A stretch of DNA of 64,000 nucleotides from Photobacterium jeanii (GCF_001650345.1 NZ_LVHF01000027.1:18177-82176), one strand, 5' to 3'. Positions 25,677-37,823 are shown, counted from the first letter of the stretch. Made by a program: numbers and translations. Notes: generated by a model not told the origin, from the letters alone.

Positions 25677-26081
25677 ATGAATGAATGGGGTAAAGGGTTA
25701 GTCTTATTTAGTGCCTTGCTCAGCCCACTAGCCATGGCTGATTGGCTACTGGATGTGAATTTCGAATTAACTGGCGCTGATAGCAAGCAAAGCGTGAATA
25801 CGTCGCTGTCGTTACTGCCGGGTGAAGAAACGGTTTTCTTTGACACCGACGATCAAGGCCTGCATCGCCGTGAATTAGTAGGCAGCGCTGAGTTGTTAGA
25901 AGTGTCGGCTGAAGAGTTAAAGATTGCTTTTAAAGTACAAGAGCGCTTGGATGATGGCGGTTGGCGCACAATTATCGCCCCAACACTTTCAACAGGGTTA
26001 GATACCCCCGCTTCATTTGAATCAGTTGATGATCAAGCAAATCAACAAGTGAAACTTCATATCGCAGTATCGTCAGTATAA
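25677..26081 (+). CDS. Exported protein of unknown function
   Basis: 134 residues: signal peptide (MNEWGKGLVLFSALLSPLAMA, cleavage after about 21) then a small acidic beta-rich domain (DWLLDVNFELTGADS, FDTDDQGLHRRELVGSAELLEVSAEELKIAFKVQERLDDGGW). No Cys in the mature part and no family recognised; it resembles short periplasmic proteins of Vibrionaceae. GAGGTAAAG upstream. Co-transcribed with the DUF2919 gene. Confidence 0.75.
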   Translation: MNEWGKGLVLFSALLSPLAMADWLLDVNFELTGADSKQSVNTSLSLLPGEETVFFDTDDQGLHRRELVGSAELLEVSAEELKIAFKVQERLDDGGWRTIIAPTLSTGLDTPASFESVDDQANQQVKLHIAVSSV

Positions 26082-26194
26082 CGATGATGTCACGTCGACA
26101 GAGTAGGTATGATTTAATCATGGCGTATGTGGCTGTGATAGTAACACCAAGGATTGATGCAAAGCTGATTAGGATATTGTTTTGAAGCTTGAAA

Positions 26195-27799
26195 CTACAC
26201 GACTCGATTTTCTATAAAACGCTCCTGTTGGGAGCGTTTTTTATTGCCGTACATTTGGCTATCGGCCCGTGATAGGAAGTAATCGGGCGTATCACCGTTA
26301 CGGTAATAGGTCACCCCGACACTCGCCCCTATCGTGATGGAGTATTCGTTGAGCACAAACGGGCGGCGAGCTTGGATCATGATTTGATCGACCAAGCTAT
26401 CAACCTCTTTTGTACTGGTCTTAGTGATCAACATGACAAACTCATCTCCCGCTAAGCGAGCGAAAAACGCATTACCTCCTAATAACCCATTCATTCGATA
26501 ACAGAATTGCTGCAGCACTTTATCGCCAATGTGGTGACCATGGTTGTCGTTGACTTGCTTAAAATCATCAAGGTCGATGAACAGCAAAGCGGGAGCAGCA
26601 TGTTGAATGGACTGGCATTTTAGAGTGCGGTGTAAGTGCTCTAAAAAGGCATAACGGTTTGGTATACCGGTAAGCATATCTTTACGCGCAATCAGTGCCG
26701 TTTTGGCTTCAGATTCTTTTCTGCGACGGATTTCCTTTCTTAATTGCCGATTGGCCCAAGTGCAATAACCAATACCAACCACACTAATAAAAAAGCTGAT
26801 GATTGCGGTGTTAAGCCAAGGCTTTATGGTTAGCCACATTTGGCGCTCTTGGAGAGGATAAAGAAATTGCTCGTCGATAACAGTGGGCGGAATGATTTTG
26901 AGTTGATGCAGCGTATCGGCAATGTGTTGCCAGCGAGTCGTGTTCATGTGGCCGAGCTCGATCAGTTCAGCCATGATCATATCGCGGCTAGCCAGTAATT
27001 CTTGCTCAAGCACTGCTGGGCTTTTACCGGTTGGGTAGTGGGTCAGGATTTCTAATGTTTCCGGAATATGTTGCAGTGCATACTCCCAGCCCCTAAGGCT
27101 TGCTTCTCGAAAACCTGTCACAACATCTTCGTTGTACTCCACCATATCACTATGAGTGAAGATGATATCGCTGTAGAAATAAATGCCGTGATCGGTTGGA
27201 TCAAATACTCGTGGGGGAATGCCTTGCTGATTGAGAATGTAAGCATCGCTGGTGAGGTAACCACTAAAAGCATCGACGTGATCTTGTACCAAGCTTTCAA
27301 GTTTGCCGGTAGTCGGTACTTGTTCAAAATCGCTGAGGGTTAATCCTGCTTTTGCCATCATCGCAATGATTTCTGCATCTTCATTACCAGCAAACATCAT
27401 GATTTGTTTACCAGATAAATCCGATAATTGGTAAATCGGCGAGTCGGCTTTCATCAAGAGTACGTTCGGTGAGCGCTGGAAGATATTAGCTAGGGCAACA
27501 AGAGGTTGACCATGACCATAAGCGACTAAAACTTCGGTATTACCAACGCCAAAGTGGGCTTTTTTACTCAGAACGGCATGAAGCGCGCTTTTTCCATCAC
27601 CACCTTGATTTATAGTGACGTCTAATCCGGCTTCATGATAAAAGCCTTTTTCTTTGGCAACATAAAAGCCTGCAAATTCGGCTTGATGGTGCCAGCGCAA
27701 TTGCAAGTTAACAGCTTCTACTGCTGCCTGAGCTGGGCTGGTTAATATCACCAAAAGTAGTAGAATAACTAAGGTTATTTGACTCACAATATGCAACAT
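26195..27799 (-). CDS. Periplasmic NMT1-type binding domain fused to a GGDEF diguanylate cyclase
   Basis: 534 residues. Signal peptide or anchor at the N-terminus, then a type 2 periplasmic-binding domain of the NMT1/THI5-like (riboflavin/pyrimidine precursor) group (about 27-310: LQLRWHHQAEFAGFYVAKEKGFYHEAGLDVTI, GNTEVLVAYGHGQPLVALANIFQRSPN), one transmembrane helix (about 326-346) and a GGDEF domain with DMLTGIPNRYAF, DLDDFKQVNDNHGHHIGD and signature LAGDEF (first Gly replaced by Ala). Probably makes cyclic di-GMP in response to a small periplasmic ligand. The gene ends inside a terminator hairpin. Confidence 0.88.
   Translation of the reverse strand: MLHIVSQITLVILLLLVILTSPAQAAVEAVNLQLRWHHQAEFAGFYVAKEKGFYHEAGLDVTINQGGDGKSALHAVLSKKAHFGVGNTEVLVAYGHGQPLVALANIFQRSPNVLLMKADSPIYQLSDLSGKQIMMFAGNEDAEIIAMMAKAGLTLSDFEQVPTTGKLESLVQDHVDAFSGYLTSDAYILNQQGIPPRVFDPTDHGIYFYSDIIFTHSDMVEYNEDVVTGFREASLRGWEYALQHIPETLEILTHYPTGKSPAVLEQELLASRDMIMAELIELGHMNTTRWQHIADTLHQLKIIPPTVIDEQFLYPLQERQMWLTIKPWLNTAIISFFISVVGIGYCTWANRQLRKEIRRRKESEAKTALIARKDMLTGIPNRYAFLEHLHRTLKCQSIQHAAPALLFIDLDDFKQVNDNHGHHIGDKVLQQFCYRMNGLLGGNAFFARLAGDEFVMLITKTSTKEVDSLVDQIMIQARRPFVLNEYSITIGASVGVTYYRNGDTPDYFLSRADSQMYGNKKRSQQERFIENRVV
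26217..26242 (+). terminator. Terminator for the DUF2919/exported-protein genes, inside opposing gene
   Basis: AAAACGCTCC-TGTTG-GGAGCGTTTTTT. Functional in the plus direction (six T); in the minus direction it gives TTTTAT. It lies within the last 16 codons of the GGDEF gene. Confidence 0.85.
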
Positions 27800-27960
27800 C
27801 TTTAATCGTTGAAGAGCGGCGGTAACTATATGTAAAGTTAGCTATTGCTGTAAAGACCTAAACCCTACCTATGTGATGGTTAGCAGCGATCATAAGTTCT
27901 TGATAAGTCAATTTATAATCAATTTACAAAATAATACTTAGAACCATTTAGGAGATTTTT

Positions 27961-28857
27961 ATGGCTATCGCACAACCGGCAATTATCCCTGATGCAGGGC
28001 CATTTGCTCTTTATGTTGTACTGAAAGTGGTTGGTGATAAACAAGCGGTTCTGGACCAATTTAAGCAAGTACACACTCTTGTTAGTAGCATCAATACTCA
28101 ACAAACCGATGCTAATCTTCGTGCAAGCGTTGCTTTCGGTAAGGATTTTTGGCTTTCGCTTGAACGCGGTTGCCCTGAAAATTTTGATGATTTTGAAGCG
28201 CTAGGTGAAGGTGATATTACAGCCCCTGCTACGGGTGGTGATATTCTGTTACACGTAAATGCTTCTCGCCATGATTTAAACTTCTATCTACTTCGTAAGC
28301 TATTGACTGATATCGCCGCTGACGTTGAAATCATGGACGAAACATACGGTTTCAAATACCTAGATGCACGTGATATGACAGATTTCATCGATGGTACTGA
28401 AAACCCGAAAACCGATGAATCTCGTAAAGAGGTTGCGCTGATCAAAGACGGTGAATTTGCGGGCGGTAGCTTCGTGATGGTTCAGCGCTTTATTCACAAC
28501 CTACCTGCGTGGAATCGCCTAAACGTGGCAGCACAGGAAAAAGTGATTGGTCGTACTAAACCTGATTCTGTAGAACTCGAAGATGTTCCTGCACAGTCGC
28601 ATGTGGGTCGTGTTGATATTAAAGAAGAAGGTAAGGGCTTGAAGATTGTTCGTCATAGCTTGCCATACGGTAGCGTGAGCGGTGATCACGGCCTTCTGTT
28701 CATTGCTTACTGTCATACCCAGCATAACTTTAAAGCGATGCTAGAGAGCATGTACGGTAAAACTGACGGTAAAACTGATCAGATGCTGCGCTTTACTTCG
28801 GCAGTAACCGGGGCTTACTTCTTTGCGCCATCAGCAGAGATGCTAGCAAGCCTATAA
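27961..28857 (+). CDS. Dye-decolorizing-type heme peroxidase (YfeX-like)
   Basis: 298 residues, cytosolic (no signal). DyP motifs: FIDGTENP (GxxDG distal Asp, about residue 141-148), FAGGSFVMVQRFIHNLPAWNRL, SHVGRVDIKEEG with the proximal heme His, conserved Arg in KIVRHSLPYG, and LLFIAYCHTQHNF. Closest to the YfeX/porphyrinogen-peroxidase group. Oxidises heme precursors or dyes with H2O2; true substrate unknown. Strong AGGAG before ATG. Contains an imperfect repeat KTDGKTD near 268. Confidence 0.93.
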   Translation: MAIAQPAIIPDAGPFALYVVLKVVGDKQAVLDQFKQVHTLVSSINTQQTDANLRASVAFGKDFWLSLERGCPENFDDFEALGEGDITAPATGGDILLHVNASRHDLNFYLLRKLLTDIAADVEIMDETYGFKYLDARDMTDFIDGTENPKTDESRKEVALIKDGEFAGGSFVMVQRFIHNLPAWNRLNVAAQEKVIGRTKPDSVELEDVPAQSHVGRVDIKEEGKGLKIVRHSLPYGSVSGDHGLLFIAYCHTQHNFKAMLESMYGKTDGKTDQMLRFTSAVTGAYFFAPSAEMLASL

Positions 28858-28886
28858 GCGTTTTTGCGCGAGACTATCTGAATAAT

Positions 28887-28915
28887 AAAAGCGAAGGCAG
28901 TGCCTTCGCTTTTTT
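28887..28915 (+). terminator. DyP peroxidase gene terminator
   Basis: AAAAGCGAAGGCA-GTGCCTTCGCTTTTTT, perfect stem with T6. Confidence 0.9.
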
Positions 28916-28945
28916 GTTGCTACTGTTTTCTATATCGCAGAAAAC

Positions 28946-28970
28946 AAAAACGCCACCCGAAGGTGGCGCT
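28946..28970 (-). terminator. ptsHI-crr operon terminator
   Basis: On the minus strand, GCGCCACC-TTCG-GGTGGCG followed by TTTTTG, 20 bases after the crr stop. Confidence 0.88.
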
Positions 28971-28989
28971 TTATTAAGATTTCACAATC

Positions 28990-29499
28990 TTACTTCTTGA
29001 TGCGTAGAACTGGAGTTTCACCCACAGTTGTTGCGCCAGCAAGTTTGTTCAACTCTTTGATTTCGTCCATGTTAGAGATAACAACTGGAGTTAGAGTTGA
29101 TTTTGCTTTTTCTTCTAGAAGAGCTAGATCGAATTCAATGATAGTGTCGCCCACTTTCACTGTTTGACCTTCTTCAGCGATACGAGTGAAGCCTTCGCCT
29201 TTTAGTTCAACAGTATCGATACCGAAGTGTACGAATAGCTCGATGCCGTCGTCAGATTCGATAGAGAAAGCGTGGTTAGTTTCAAAGATTTTACCGATAG
29301 TACCGCTTACTGGTGCAACCATTTTGTTGCCAGCAGGTTTAATTGCGATACCGTCACCAACGATTTTCTCTGCGAATACTACATCTGGCACGTCTTCGAT
29401 GTTAACGATCTCACCAGATAGTGGAGCGATAATTTCAATTGCACCAGCTTCGTTGCTGTCGTCAGAAACTAGCTTCTTCAGTTTGTCAAACAGACCCAT
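28990..29499 (-). CDS. crr: PTS glucose-specific enzyme IIA (EIIA-Glc)
   Basis: 169 residues. Cytosolic phosphocarrier between HPr and glucose-type EIIB domains; unphosphorylated form inhibits other permeases, phosphorylated form activates adenylate cyclase. Seen: [41 protein letters not shown], His76 (TNHAFSI), phospho-His91 in [18 protein letters not shown]. Last gene of ptsH-ptsI-crr (44-bp gap). In E. coli EIIA-Glc binds FrsA, also encoded in this window. Confidence 0.97.
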   Translation of the reverse strand: MGLFDKLKKLVSDDSNEAGAIEIIAPLSGEIVNIEDVPDVVFAEKIVGDGIAIKPAGNKMVAPVSGTIGKIFETNHAFSIESDDGIELFVHFGIDTVELKGEGFTRIAEEGQTVKVGDTIIEFDLALLEEKAKSTLTPVVISNMDEIKELNKLAGATTVGETPVLRIKK

Positions 29500-29543
29500 A
29501 ATGTTGCTCCTAAGCGTTGTTATTTTACCTTGTGGCTATTTTA

Positions 29544-31271
29544 TTAGCACATGGTCTTTTCTGCGATGAATTTTTCTACGTGAGCTTCGATTTCAGCTGC
29601 AGTTGGTAGAGCAAGTGCTTGCTCAGCCATAGCTTTAACATCAGCGAAGTTAGCATTACGGATAACTTTCTTGATGCGTGGAATCGAAATAGCACTCATG
29701 CTGAACTCGTCCAGACCCATACCTAGTAGAAGTAGGGTTGCACGCTCGTCACCTGCAAGCTCACCACACATACCTGTCCACTTACCTTCTTTGTGAGAAG
29801 CATCGATAACTTGCTTGATCACGGTAAGTACAGCAGGTGATAGCGGGTTGTATAGGTGAGAAATCAGCTCGTTACCACGGTCAACTGCTAGAGTATACTG
29901 GGTTAAGTCGTTTGTACCAATGCTAAAGAAAGCAACTTCTTTCGCTAGGTGATGCGCAACTGCAGCCGCTGCAGGTGTTTCCACCATTACACCGATTTCT
30001 AGTTCTTCGTCGAATGCTAGACCTTCTGCACGAAGCTCTGCTTTGTACTCTTCTAGTGCTGCTTTCAGTTCACGGATTTCCTCAACAGAGATAATCATTG
30101 GGAACATGATACGGATTTTACCGTGTGCAGATGCACGTAGGATAGCACGAAGCTGGTCGCGAAGGATTTGACGACGATCTAGGCTAATGCGGATTGCACG
30201 CCAACCCAGGAATGGGTTCATTTCTTGTGGAAGATCTAGGTATGGTAGATCTTTATCGCCACCGATATCCATTGTACGGATAATCACAGACTCGCCGTGC
30301 ATTGCTTCAGCAACTTCTTTGTAAGCAACGTATTGCTCTTCTTCAGTTGGAAGCGCGTCGCGGTCCATGAATAGGAATTCTGTACGGTACAGACCAACGC
30401 CTTCACCGCCGTTACGGTTAACGCCGTCACAGTCTTTAACTGTACCAATGTTACCGCAAACTTCTACTTGCTTACCGTCTAGGGTAATTGCAGGTAGGTC
30501 TTTAAGTTTTGCTAACTCTTCTTTCTCTGCTAGGTATTCATCGCGAGTTGCTTTGAATTGCGCTAGCTCTTCTTCTGATGGGTTGATCACAACTTTGTTG
30601 TTGATTGCATCTAGCATCAGCATGTCGCCGTTTTTCACTTGCTTAGTGATATCGTTAGTACCAACGATAGCTGGAAGCTCTAGTGAACGCGCCATGATAG
30701 AAGTGTGAGAAGTACGACCACCGATATCAGTGATGAAACCAAGTACGTAATCTAGGTTGATTTGAGCTGTTTCGGAAGGAGTTAGGTCGTTAGCAACAAG
30801 GATGACTTCCTCGTTGATAGCACTTAGGTTAACGATGTTGATGCCTAGTGCATTTTTTACAAAACGTGTACCGATATCACGGATATCTGTTGCACGCTCT
30901 TTTAGGTATTCGTCATCTAGCGATTCTAGCGTTGAAGCTTGTTCTTCAATGATAGAGTGGATTGCTAGGTCAGCTGAAGCGTTGTTTTCTTTAATGAAGG
31001 CTATGATTTCTTCTTCAAGCTCTTCATCCTCAAGCAACATGATGTGACCTTCAAAGATCGCTTCTTTCTCTTCACCAAAGGTGATACGTGCTTTTTCTTT
31101 GATTGCTTCTAGTTGCTCAGATGATTTTTTTCGAGCGTCGAAGAAACGTTGTACTTCGTTTTCGATCTGGTCTGCAGGGATAGATGACTTATTTAAGACA
31201 ATCTCATCTTCTTGCAGGAGTAGTGCTTTACCGAAAGCAATACCCGGAGATGCCAGGATACCTGAAATCAT
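29544..31271 (-). CDS. ptsI: PTS enzyme I (phosphoenolpyruvate-protein phosphotransferase)
   Basis: 575 residues. Transfers phosphate from PEP to its own His, then to HPr. Active-site His189 in [18 protein letters not shown]-binding C-terminal TIM-barrel with [68 protein letters not shown] and MCGELAGD. Typical length and complete. Middle gene of the operon, 55 bases after ptsH. Confidence 0.98.
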   Translation of the reverse strand: MISGILASPGIAFGKALLLQEDEIVLNKSSIPADQIENEVQRFFDARKKSSEQLEAIKEKARITFGEEKEAIFEGHIMLLEDEELEEEIIAFIKENNASADLAIHSIIEEQASTLESLDDEYLKERATDIRDIGTRFVKNALGINIVNLSAINEEVILVANDLTPSETAQINLDYVLGFITDIGGRTSHTSIMARSLELPAIVGTNDITKQVKNGDMLMLDAINNKVVINPSEEELAQFKATRDEYLAEKEELAKLKDLPAITLDGKQVEVCGNIGTVKDCDGVNRNGGEGVGLYRTEFLFMDRDALPTEEEQYVAYKEVAEAMHGESVIIRTMDIGGDKDLPYLDLPQEMNPFLGWRAIRISLDRRQILRDQLRAILRASAHGKIRIMFPMIISVEEIRELKAALEEYKAELRAEGLAFDEELEIGVMVETPAAAAVAHHLAKEVAFFSIGTNDLTQYTLAVDRGNELISHLYNPLSPAVLTVIKQVIDASHKEGKWTGMCGELAGDERATLLLLGMGLDEFSMSAISIPRIKKVIRNANFADVKAMAEQALALPTAAEIEAHVEKFIAEKTMC

Positions 31272-31326
31272 AGCCTTACCTTAACTTATTCTATAAAAAC
31301 TAGGGACGTAATAAACGGTCTGCGAA

Positions 31327-31584
31327 TTAGTGCAGAGTGTCCATTAGAGCAACTAGGTGATCTACAGCTTCTTGAGCTTGAGCGCCTTCAGCAGAGATAG
31401 TTACTACAGTGCCTTTTACTAGACCTAGAGTTTGTAGTTTGAATAGGCTTTTCGCGCTAGCGCTTTTACCGTTTGAAGTCACAGTGATGTCCGCATCGAA
31501 TGCTTTAGCTTCTTTAACGAACTGAGCAGCTGGACGAGTGTGTAGGCCGTTTTCTGCTGTGATTTCAACTTGCTTCTGATACAT
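31327..31584 (-). CDS. ptsH: PTS phosphocarrier HPr
   Basis: 85 residues. Phospho-His15 in [17 protein letters not shown], Ser46 region [18 protein letters not shown]-terminal ALMDTLH. Accepts phosphate from enzyme I and delivers to EIIA domains. GGGGTGAAAAATG-type leader: GGGGTG lies 5 bases before the ATG. First gene of the operon. Confidence 0.98.
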   Translation of the reverse strand: MYQKQVEITAENGLHTRPAAQFVKEAKAFDADITVTSNGKSASAKSLFKLQTLGLVKGTVVTISAEGAQAQEAVDHLVALMDTLH

Positions 31585-31833
31585 TTTTCACCCCGATATT
31601 TGAAATATTATGTAATCTTTGCGTAAAAATATTTTAGCTTATAGTAACTGAGATGGTTTGTTTATCTCGATGAATAAATTAACCAAGAGTTAGTCTAAAT
31701 TGCTTAATCCAAGTCAAAGTTTGATGAGTTATTTTGCCTTGGTTACATTAAATGGACTGATTTATGTCCTTTTATTTTGATGCTAAAAATAAAACGCCTC
31801 GGATTTATAGTAAAACCCCGTTTAAAAAGCAAC
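31585..31833. other. ptsH promoter region
   Basis: AT-rich, about 250 bases between ptsH and the cysK terminator. On the minus strand a TTGACT (-35-like) is followed 15 bases later by TAGACT. I could not find a convincing CRP or Mlc operator. Confidence 0.35.
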
Positions 31834-31859
31834 AAAAAAGCCCCCGAGGGAGCTTTTTT
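31834..31859 (-). terminator. cysK terminator
   Basis: Minus strand AAAAAAGCTCCC-TCG-GGGGGCTTTTTT, one mismatch in the stem, T-tract present, 37 bases after the cysK stop. Confidence 0.82.
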
Positions 31860-31895
31860 CGTCAACAAACTGTCATGAAACACGTAAAAGTGTGA

Positions 31896-32864
31896 TCACT
31901 GTTGGGTTTCTTTGTCTGTGAACATACCCGCAAAGAGTGCCGTTGATAGGTAACGTTCACCTGAGCTTGGTAGGACCACAACGATGTTTTTATCAGCATA
32001 TTCTGGTTTTGCGGCGATATTATTAGCAGCAACCACTGCAGCACCGGATGAAATACCAGCTAAGATGCCTTCTTCTTTCATCAAACGTTGTGCCATTTCA
32101 ATGGCATCTTCGGAGCTAACACGCTCAACTTCGTCAATCAAATCCAATTCTAGGTTGCCAGGGATGAAACCTGCACCAATACCTTGGATTTTATGTGGCG
32201 CTGGCTGAATTTCATCGCCTGCAAGCGCCTGAGTGATGACTGGAGACTCTGTTGGTTCAACCGCAACGGTCGTGATTGCCTTGCCTTTGGTTTGCTTAAT
32301 GAAGCGGCTTACACCCGTTAGGGTACCGCCAGTACCAACACCAGAAACGAAGACATCGATTTCACCTTCGGTGGCATCCCAAATTTCAGGGCCTGTAGTT
32401 TTCTCGTGAATTTCAGGGTTAGCAGGGTTATTAAACTGTTGCAAAAGTAGGTATTGGCTAGGATTTGAAGCCACAATCTCTTCCGCTTTTTCAATTGCCC
32501 CTTTCATACCTTTTGGTGCTTCGGTTAGCACTAGGTTTGCGCCTAGGGCTTTAAGTAGCTTACGGCGCTCAAGACTCATGCTCTCAGGCATCGTAAGAGT
32601 CAGCTTATATCCACGAGCAGCTGCAACGTAAGCAAGGGCAATACCTGTGTTACCAGAAGTCGGCTCAACAAGCTCTACGCCTTCTTTTAGCGTCCCCTTT
32701 TTCTCCGCATCCCAAATCATATTGGCACCGATACGGCATTTCACGCTAAAGCTTGGGTTACGAGCTTCGATTTTTGCTAGGACTTTACCGTTACTTACGC
32801 GATTAAGGCGAACCAATGGCGTATTACCAATGGTTAGAGTGTTATCTTCGTAAATTTTGCTCAT
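31896..32864 (-). CDS. cysK: Cysteine synthase A (O-acetylserine sulfhydrylase)
   Basis: Makes cysteine from O-acetylserine and sulfide with PLP. 322 residues. PLP Lys42 in [19 protein letters not shown], phosphate/substrate loop [18 protein letters not shown] (about 69-86), [20 protein letters not shown] and SSGAAVVAA. CysM-type substitutions are absent. Same strand as cysZ 160 bases upstream, but separated by a perfect inverted repeat, so possibly transcribed from its own promoter. Confidence 0.97.
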   Translation of the reverse strand: MSKIYEDNTLTIGNTPLVRLNRVSNGKVLAKIEARNPSFSVKCRIGANMIWDAEKKGTLKEGVELVEPTSGNTGIALAYVAAARGYKLTLTMPESMSLERRKLLKALGANLVLTEAPKGMKGAIEKAEEIVASNPSQYLLLQQFNNPANPEIHEKTTGPEIWDATEGEIDVFVSGVGTGGTLTGVSRFIKQTKGKAITTVAVEPTESPVITQALAGDEIQPAPHKIQGIGAGFIPGNLELDLIDEVERVSSEDAIEMAQRLMKEEGILAGISSGAAVVAANNIAAKPEYADKNIVVVLPSSGERYLSTALFAGMFTDKETQQ

Positions 32865-32950
32865 GATTACCGTTCCTTCGTAACACGTTTCAACTTAAGA
32901 CACTCTAAGCATAACCATGTTCTGTAATTTGCAAAGTAATTAATTGTTTA

Positions 32951-32992
32951 GCTGTTATAGCTAAAAGTTATATAGAACCAAGCTATAACAGC
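32951..32992. promoter_or_regulatory. Perfect 12-bp inverted repeat upstream of cysK
   Basis: GCTGTTATAGCT (32951-32962), 18-base AT-rich spacer, AGCTATAACAGC (32981-32992). Lies between the cysZ stop and the cysK start. Could be a CysB operator or a cysZ 3' hairpin; the ATAAC-type core and lack of T-tract favour an operator. No decision possible from sequence alone. Confidence 0.5.
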
Positions 32993-33024
32993 ACAATTTC
33001 GATCTTGTTAACCGATGAACAAAA

Positions 33025-33783
33025 TTATGAACGGTAGTCTTCACGATAGTGATCGACCCACATCGCTGTTGCGCCACATACCGCGATAGGCATCACGAAC
33101 AAGTTAAGAATCGGAGTCATAGTAAATAGCATCACTAAGCTACCGAAGCTGAGTGACTTACCGCGTTTAACCTTCAGCGCATCACGCATTGAGGTAAAAG
33201 GTACCTTGTGGTTATCAAACGGGTAGTCAGCGTATTGAATGGTCATCATCCAAGCACTGAATAGAAACCATAATACTGGGCCTAGTGTTTGGCCTATGGC
33301 TGGTATCCAAAGCAAAATCAGTAAACCGATCGCTTTAGGTAAGTAGTATTTTAGTTTGATCCACTCACGCTTCATGATACGTGGAATGTCTTTCATTACT
33401 TCTTTGATGCCAGTATCTGGCTGTTTCTCACCAGTCAGTTTGGCTTCTAGTTGCTCGGCCAATAATCCATTGAACGGGGCGGCAATCCAGTTTGCTATGG
33501 TGCTAAAGAAGTAGGAGAAGGTCACTAAAGTGGCGATAGCTAATAAAGGCCATAAAATGTAGCTCAACCAGCTAAGCCATTCCGGTAGCATAGCTAGCCA
33601 CCCCGTGATCCATTGATCAAGCTGTGATAGGACAAAACCAAAGGCGCTTCCGAACAACAGAATATTCACCAATAAAGGCAGGATAACAAAACGACGTGTA
33701 CCGGGCTCTAGCGCTAAAGATAGACCACGGAAAAAGTAGCCAGCGCCGCTGATTGGGTCTTTAATCGGTGACTGTGTGTACAT
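33025..33783 (-). CDS. cysZ: Sulfate transport protein CysZ
   Basis: 252 residues, EI24/CysZ family inner-membrane protein for sulfate entry feeding cysteine synthesis. Start [36 protein letters not shown] is the family signature; then helices (about 35-55, 68-95), [59 protein letters not shown] and a C-terminal hydrophobic [12 protein letters not shown]. Directly upstream of cysK as in many gammaproteobacteria; divergent from zipA. Confidence 0.95.
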   Translation of the reverse strand: MYTQSPIKDPISGAGYFFRGLSLALEPGTRRFVILPLLVNILLFGSAFGFVLSQLDQWITGWLAMLPEWLSWLSYILWPLLAIATLVTFSYFFSTIANWIAAPFNGLLAEQLEAKLTGEKQPDTGIKEVMKDIPRIMKREWIKLKYYLPKAIGLLILLWIPAIGQTLGPVLWFLFSAWMMTIQYADYPFDNHKVPFTSMRDALKVKRGKSLSFGSLVMLFTMTPILNLFVMPIAVCGATAMWVDHYREDYRS

Positions 33784-34264
33784 GCTTGCTCCTTGAGGGC
33801 TCTATAAACAGTGAAAAAAGGGGATGAGCCTGCCTGCATGGTACAATACCTCTCACAAATATTCGATTGCCAAGCATTAGTAATGACGTTAGCCCTGAAT
33901 ATAAGTTAACGGTTGAATATGTCTTTCGTTTGAAAAGTAATCAAAAATGCGCACAAAGGCACGATATTCAATGATTCTACGGTTAGATGTTCTCATTGGT
34001 TAGTGAGTTTTGATAAAGTAACCCAGCCAGTATGCTTTTTTCGGCTAAGTCGCAGGAAGTGATGGCACTGCACAAAGGATGAATTAGGTCATAAGATGTG
34101 ATCCTGATTACGCTCTGTTAACGTCAGTGTGCTAATAAATAATGGTGGATTGAGTTAGCTGCTGAGTATGGTAATACTTAGTGCTAACGGATAAATGTTT
34201 AACAAAGTTACTTCGCTAGGGTCGGTGACTCTCAGGGATAACAAGCTAAATTTTAGAGTATTGT
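33784..34264. other. Divergent control region, cysZ and zipA
   Basis: About 480 bases with no gene I can support. Contains promoters for both genes presumably; no clear operator read by eye. Confidence 0.4.
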
Positions 34265-35578
34265 ATGGCGGAATTGCGTCTGGTTCTTATTATTGTTGGT
34301 GCGTTGGCGATCTCTGCGCTGTTGTTACATGGCCTTTGGACAAGTCGAAGAGAGAAACCGACGAAGTTTGGTGATAAACCTAAGCCTGTTGGTAAGCTTG
34401 AAAGCGAGCAGTCTTTCGATGCTGAAGGTTTCGATCAACATGGTGTTGGTAGTGTTCGCGTAAAAGGTACGGATAATCCTGCGCCTAATACGCCACCGCA
34501 GCCAAGCGGGGCGATCAATTTCGGTCAGAAAATAGAGGCAGATCCTCTATTAGACTCAGCTCCAGTAAAAGCGGAGCCTGCACAAGACTTACCTCCTATT
34601 TCAGCGCAACCAGAGCCGCAAGCCCCTATTGCAGCCCAAGCGACGGTTGATCAAGTTACAGCTGAGCAAGCTGTAGTTAACCAAGCTACGCAGGCACAAT
34701 CTTCTGTTCAAGCACCTGTGCAGAGTCAGCCAGTTGAAGCCCCTCAAGTGGCTCAACACCATAAACCGGTTTCGCACGATAATGAGCCAGGTTTGGGTAA
34801 TCTCGATCTTGTTTCTGAAGAACCTGTTGCGAAACAACAGCCACAAGAATTACAAGCACAGGCACAGCCAGTGTCACCTGTTGCACAACCTGAGCCAGCA
34901 CCTCAAGCTGCGGTGACAACAACAGCATCAGTACCACAAGAGTCAGTGGCTGAAGCTGCTACTGCGAAGGTTGAAACGGAAAGCGTCGTTATTGAAGAGC
35001 CTGTTGTGATTGAAGAAAGCGCAGCAGAACCAGCGCTTGATGGTGAGACAATCATTGTGTCTGACACTGAAGTGATGACGCAGACTTCAGCGGAAGCTGA
35101 GCCACAACAAACCGAAGTACAACCTGAAGCTGTTGTTGAGCCAGAACCTGAGCCAGCACCGCTTGAGCGTTCATACATTGCGCTTAATGTTCATGCCCGT
35201 AATGGTGAATTACTTCGAGGCGCGAAATTATTCGGTCTTCTTGAACGTCATGGTCTAATTTTCGGTGAGAATTCGGTTTATCACCGTCATGCTGATAAAG
35301 CAGGTTTAGAGCCGACGATTTTCACTGTTACTAATATGGTACACCCGGGGAACTTCCCTCAGCATAACATTGAGCAATTTGAAACTCCGGGCATTGCCTT
35401 CTATCTCATGCTGCCATGTCATGGTCGCGCAGATATGAATTTCAACAACATGCTACGTACAGTACAGCTTGTTGCTGACGAACTCAGTGCCGATGTATTG
35501 GATCAGGATCGTAATATGATCACGCCGCATCGTATTAATGAATATCGTGAGAAAGCGAAGTTCTACACTCAGGCGTAA
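34265..35578 (+). CDS. zipA: Cell division protein ZipA
   Basis: Inner-membrane protein that anchors and stabilises the FtsZ ring. 437 residues, longer than E. coli (328) because of the linker. N-terminal transmembrane helix (about 4-22, RLVLIIVGALAISALLLHGLW), short basic region, then about 240 residues rich in Pro, Gln, Ala, Glu and Val (P/Q domain), and a C-terminal FtsZ-binding domain (about 298-437, RSYIALNVHARNGELLRGAKLF, NMVHPGNFPQHNIE, GIAFYLMLPCHGRADMNFNNML). The linker has acidic 'QPEP' and 'VEPEPEPAP' repeats and is the fast-evolving part. Confidence 0.95.
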   Translation: MAELRLVLIIVGALAISALLLHGLWTSRREKPTKFGDKPKPVGKLESEQSFDAEGFDQHGVGSVRVKGTDNPAPNTPPQPSGAINFGQKIEADPLLDSAPVKAEPAQDLPPISAQPEPQAPIAAQATVDQVTAEQAVVNQATQAQSSVQAPVQSQPVEAPQVAQHHKPVSHDNEPGLGNLDLVSEEPVAKQQPQELQAQAQPVSPVAQPEPAPQAAVTTTASVPQESVAEAATAKVETESVVIEEPVVIEESAAEPALDGETIIVSDTEVMTQTSAEAEPQQTEVQPEAVVEPEPEPAPLERSYIALNVHARNGELLRGAKLFGLLERHGLIFGENSVYHRHADKAGLEPTIFTVTNMVHPGNFPQHNIEQFETPGIAFYLMLPCHGRADMNFNNMLRTVQLVADELSADVLDQDRNMITPHRINEYREKAKFYTQA

Positions 35579-35603
35579 TTAGCGAGTTTCGCAAAAGTTT
35601 GAT

Positions 35604-35633
35604 AAGTGGGCTCCTTTGGGAGCCCACTTTTTT
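35604..35633 (+). terminator. zipA terminator
   Basis: AAGTGGGCTCC-TTTG-GGAGCCCACTTTTTT, long perfect stem with T6, so ligA has its own promoter or depends on read-through. Confidence 0.92.
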
Positions 35634-35690
35634 ATTTAATGCGTTGTCATTGCTTGGTATAACCTTGGCAACAACAGAAAGTATATGTGA

Positions 35691-37715
<2,025 letters not shown>

Positions 37716-37789
37716 TGAGAATTGCTTTTCTGAGCAAGTGATATACGCAGAGTTTATTGCTTAGAGACAGAATAAATATCCAATTATAT

Positions 37790-37823
37790 AAACGCACTGG
37801 GGTAATTCTTGGTGCGTTTTTTT
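37790..37823 (+). terminator. ligA terminator
   Basis: AAACGCAC/GTGCGTTT stem with an 16-base interior loop and T7. Confidence 0.75.
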
